Source of the DNA: an uncultured Cryomorphaceae bacterium
GTDB taxonomy: Bacteria > Bacteroidota > Bacteroidia > Flavobacteriales_G > Salibacteraceae
Assembly (NCBI GenBank): GCA_913056155.1
Contig: CAJXMT010000003.1
Location: 1 to 44,624 of the forward strand
Direction: 5' to 3'
Length of the DNA: 44,624 bases
In this document: positions 42,395-44,624 of the stretch, one piece after another
How positions within the stretch are numbered: the first letter of the stretch is position 1
Layout of the letters: every line of letters begins with the position of its first letter
The notes under the pieces: generated by a model
What the model was told of the DNA's origin: nothing
The model's database searches: none
Seen by the model: the letters and a program-made list of their open reading frames with translations, nothing else
Program-made: the position numbers and the translations under genes

Positions 42395-44095
42395 CTATGT
42401 ATTTCGGGCTTTGTATGCGGCGTAATCTCCATCAAAATTTATATTGCCGTTTTCTAAAGTTATTATTCGTTCGGCTCTTTTGAGCACATCTTCATTGTTT
42501 GAAACCGCCAATACGGTACTTGATAAGTTGAAAATATGGTTGAGCACCTTCTCTTGTTCATTGCGATTAAGGTCAAGTACAGGTGATTCCAGCAACAGTA
42601 AACCTGACGGATGGCAAAAGCTGCGAGCCAAAATAATTTTACGTGAGATGTCATCGGGAATGTACTGTCCCATGGGAAGCAACATTTCGTGATCTCCGTT
42701 GGGTAAGTTTTGAATGTAAGGGATTAGATTGGCTAACTCCAAACTGTTGTGATAATCTTCTTCGGTAATTCCGGCGCGATTCAAAGTGATGTTTTCTTTG
42801 AGCGTACCGTTGAAAACCGTTTGTTGTGACATGCTGTCACCAACATATGATCTGTACTCTCTAAGGTTCATCAGGTTGAGGTGAATATCATTGATAAAAA
42901 TTTTACCCTCATAGGTGCTGTAAAGCCCGGCAGCAAGGTGAAGAACGGTGGATTTTCCGCTTCCTTGTGTACCGGCAATTACGGTTTTTGAACCTTTCTC
43001 AACCCTCAAGTTGAAGTTTTTCAGGGTGGGTTTTGAAATGCCGGGGTAATGAAAAGTAACATCGTGAAAACGGATTTCAAAACCTTGGGTTGTGTCATGT
43101 GAGCAGTGTTCCCCTTCCTCGCTTTCTAAATCCACATCGGTAATTTCGCCTACTTTTTCAGTTCCTACAACGGTGTCGTATATCGTTTCTAAACTTAAAA
43201 TAACTTTTTCTATTGAGCTGAGGAGCAGCACGATAATTACTTCTGCCGCAACAAACTGCCCAATGCTTATTTGATCGTCAATGAGCAACAAACTACCAAC
43301 GATAAGCAGTACACCCACTGTTATTACTTTAAAGCCAATCATAAACATAAACTGGGTAATTAACACTCTAAAGTGGCTTTGACGATGCGTGAGGTAGTCT
43401 TCAGAAATGGAATCTACCCTTTCTTGCGGCATTAAAGTCTCGCCTGCTAATTTAAAGGTGGCTAAGTTCCTGCTGACTTCTTGCAGCCAATAGGCCATTT
43501 TATATTTTGCCCGAGATTCTTTCAACTTGGTGCGAATGGCTTTGGGCGATGTCCATTTAAATAAAAGGTAGATAAAAATGACAAGGCTGATACTGTAGGC
43601 CAAGAAAATGGGGTGATAAACACTGAGCAGTATCAAGCCGAATACAATTTCCAGAGCTGCAGTGGTAAAATCAACTAAAATTTTAAGCACTCCTTTTTGA
43701 ATATTCATGGTGTCAAAGAACCGGTTAATCAACTCAGGAGCGTATTTTTTGTACATGGATTCCGGCTTAAACTTGGGAATGCGGTAAGATATTTCGTACG
43801 AGGCTTTGGCAAAAATGCGCTGTTGAAGGCGTTCCACCAGTGATATTTGAGCAACACGCATCAATCCGGCAAAAATGAGTGCGGCCATAATAAAAATTAC
43901 CAAAAGCACCCAGGTAGTCGTTAATCTACCACCCAGCAGAAATGTAAGTACAGCTTGTATGCCCAGTGGTAATATAAGCACCACTACACCATTTAGAGCG
44001 GCATAGAAGAAAATGGCATAAATTACTTTTCGCTCTTTACCCAGCAGCCTGAGTAGCCTTTTTAAGGGGATTGTATTGGAAACGGGATCAGCCAT
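42395..44095 (-). CDS. ABC transporter with degenerate ATPase, type I-export-like
   Basis: A 566-residue half-transporter. Membrane domain with six hydrophobic segments (about 22-305), then an ATPase domain. Walker A GTQGSGKS (375-382) and Q-loop QQ (424-425) are intact. The LSGGQ signature is replaced by DDISRK (481-486), the Walker B end reads LLLLESP (499-505) with Glu for Asp and Ser for the catalytic Glu, and the H-loop His is lacking (VSNNEDV, 531-537). No peptidase C39 domain. With HlyD and TolC downstream it forms a three-part export system; as seen it may bind but poorly hydrolyse ATP. The start overlaps the TetR gene by 8 bases. Confidence 0.85.
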   Translation of the reverse strand: MADPVSNTIPLKRLLRLLGKERKVIYAIFFYAALNGVVVLILPLGIQAVLTFLLGGRLTTTWVLLVIFIMAALIFAGLMRVAQISLVERLQQRIFAKASYEISYRIPKFKPESMYKKYAPELINRFFDTMNIQKGVLKILVDFTTAALEIVFGLILLSVYHPIFLAYSISLVIFIYLLFKWTSPKAIRTKLKESRAKYKMAYWLQEVSRNLATFKLAGETLMPQERVDSISEDYLTHRQSHFRVLITQFMFMIGFKVITVGVLLIVGSLLLIDDQISIGQFVAAEVIIVLLLSSIEKVILSLETIYDTVVGTEKVGEITDVDLESEEGEHCSHDTTQGFEIRFHDVTFHYPGISKPTLKNFNLRVEKGSKTVIAGTQGSGKSTVLHLAAGLYSTYEGKIFINDIHLNLMNLREYRSYVGDSMSQQTVFNGTLKENITLNRAGITEEDYHNSLELANLIPYIQNLPNGDHEMLLPMGQYIPDDISRKIILARSFCHPSGLLLLESPVLDLNRNEQEKVLNHIFNLSSTVLAVSNNEDVLKRAERIITLENGNINFDGDYAAYKARNT

Positions 44096-44624
44096 TGTTT
44101 TGTATGGTTTTTATAATTACGTTTTTAAAAAAGGACACTTGCGTTTCAAGATTACCGCTTAAATCAGTTAATTCCGGCAAGTGCCTTTCATAATATTGCT
44201 GTTGAATGATTGATTCAATAATCATAACACTCAAAATTTTGGGGTGCTGATATGCCGGGTTGTTTTCTTTAACGGTTTCAGCAAAGCGCGTGGCAAAATC
44301 CAAAAACCCGGAGTAAAACGGTTTTTTCTCTTTTTTGTAAACCTCTTTACCAAAATAAGCTTTTACCGACTCTTCAATAATTACATCGCGCAATGTATGT
44401 AAATTAAAAAAATCACTTTCTTTAAACGGAGGCCCTTCAATAACTCGAATGAGGCATTTATTTAGTTTTGCATCACTGTCTGTCATATTGGTAAGTTCCA
44501 ATACTAAGCAATGTTCAAGCCATTTCCAATACCAAGAGAGCAAGTACAGTAACAAACGGTGTTTGTTTTCAAAGTAACGATAAACGGCTCCTTCGGTAAT
44601 ATTAATTGCTCCTGCCAATTTTTT
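44088..44624 (-). CDS. TetR-family regulator, N-terminus beyond window
   Basis: The C-terminal 178 residues of a TetR/AcrR repressor; the frame stays open to the window edge, and the TTG near 44618 is internal. The end of the helix-turn-helix is visible: KLAGAINITEGAVYRYFENKHRLL. The ligand domain follows (LSWYWKWLEHCLVLELTNMTDSDAKLNKCLIRVIEG...). It overlaps the ABC gene by 8 bases and so heads the TetR-ABC-HlyD-TolC operon, which it probably controls in response to an exported molecule. Confidence 0.85.
   Translation of the reverse strand, partial: KKLAGAINITEGAVYRYFENKHRLLLYLLSWYWKWLEHCLVLELTNMTDSDAKLNKCLIRVIEGPPFKESDFFNLHTLRDVIIEESVKAYFGKEVYKKEKKPFYSGFLDFATRFAETVKENNPAYQHPKILSVMIIESIIQQQYYERHLPELTDLSGNLETQVSFFKNVIIKTIQNNG

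Noticed and set aside
1-44624. CRISPR arrays or insertion sequences
   Set aside because: No regularly spaced direct repeats and no transposase gene were seen.

Overview
The window looks like chromosomal DNA of a Bacteroidetes bacterium, most likely flavobacterial. The support is a PorZ-like type IX secretion protein with a sorting tail, a DUF4175 membrane coiled-coil protein, barrels typical of the phylum, and many promoter boxes of the Bacteroidetes form TAnnTTTG placed close to genes that mostly lack a Shine-Dalgarno sequence.

Layout. 1-5030: an outer-membrane barrel gene, a 1.5 kb gene-poor stretch full of hairpins, REP-like repeats and a decayed gene end, an aldehyde dehydrogenase and tRNA-Arg(CCT). 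About 5030-14340: an accessory, defence-type region behind the tRNA. It holds a Fic protein with a cluster of operator-like repeats, an Xre/RES toxin-antitoxin pair, a large Eco57I-like restriction-modification gene broken by two one-base frameshifts, an AbiEi-type antitoxin without its usual toxin, an unknown gene, and an orphan second copy of the abiEi promoter-operator. 14437-21477: a secreted protein, then a flippase-dut-glycosyltransferase cluster convergent with a leftward nadD-gmk-yicC-methyltransferase-rpiB cluster. 21478-21906: an AT-rich gap with one perfect DnaA box and several degenerate ones. 21907-29395: a MORN-like repeat protein, a membrane protein, an NdpA-like nucleoid protein, thioredoxin-like protein, tRNA-Cys, folB, gltX and a barrel. 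29494-38433: a rightward DUF4175-ybeY-mnmG-porZ-recO run that carries one perfect and one near-perfect ParB site (parS). 38639-44624: a leftward LytTR regulator and a TetR-ABC-HlyD-TolC export cluster whose ABC ATPase has lost several catalytic motifs.

The most unexpected signal is a dispersed 12-base word, TTGGTCAGAACC (complement GGTTCTGACCAA). It occurs eight times exactly, plus several one-mismatch copies, on both strands, in intergenic DNA and inside unrelated genes in several reading frames. By chance about 0.005 copies would be expected in a window of this size. No exact copy lies between 4881 and 18282, a gap that contains the accessory region. It behaves like a genome-wide signal word such as a DNA uptake sequence or an architecture or segregation site. 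The parS sites and the DnaA-box gap suggest that the window lies near the replication origin.
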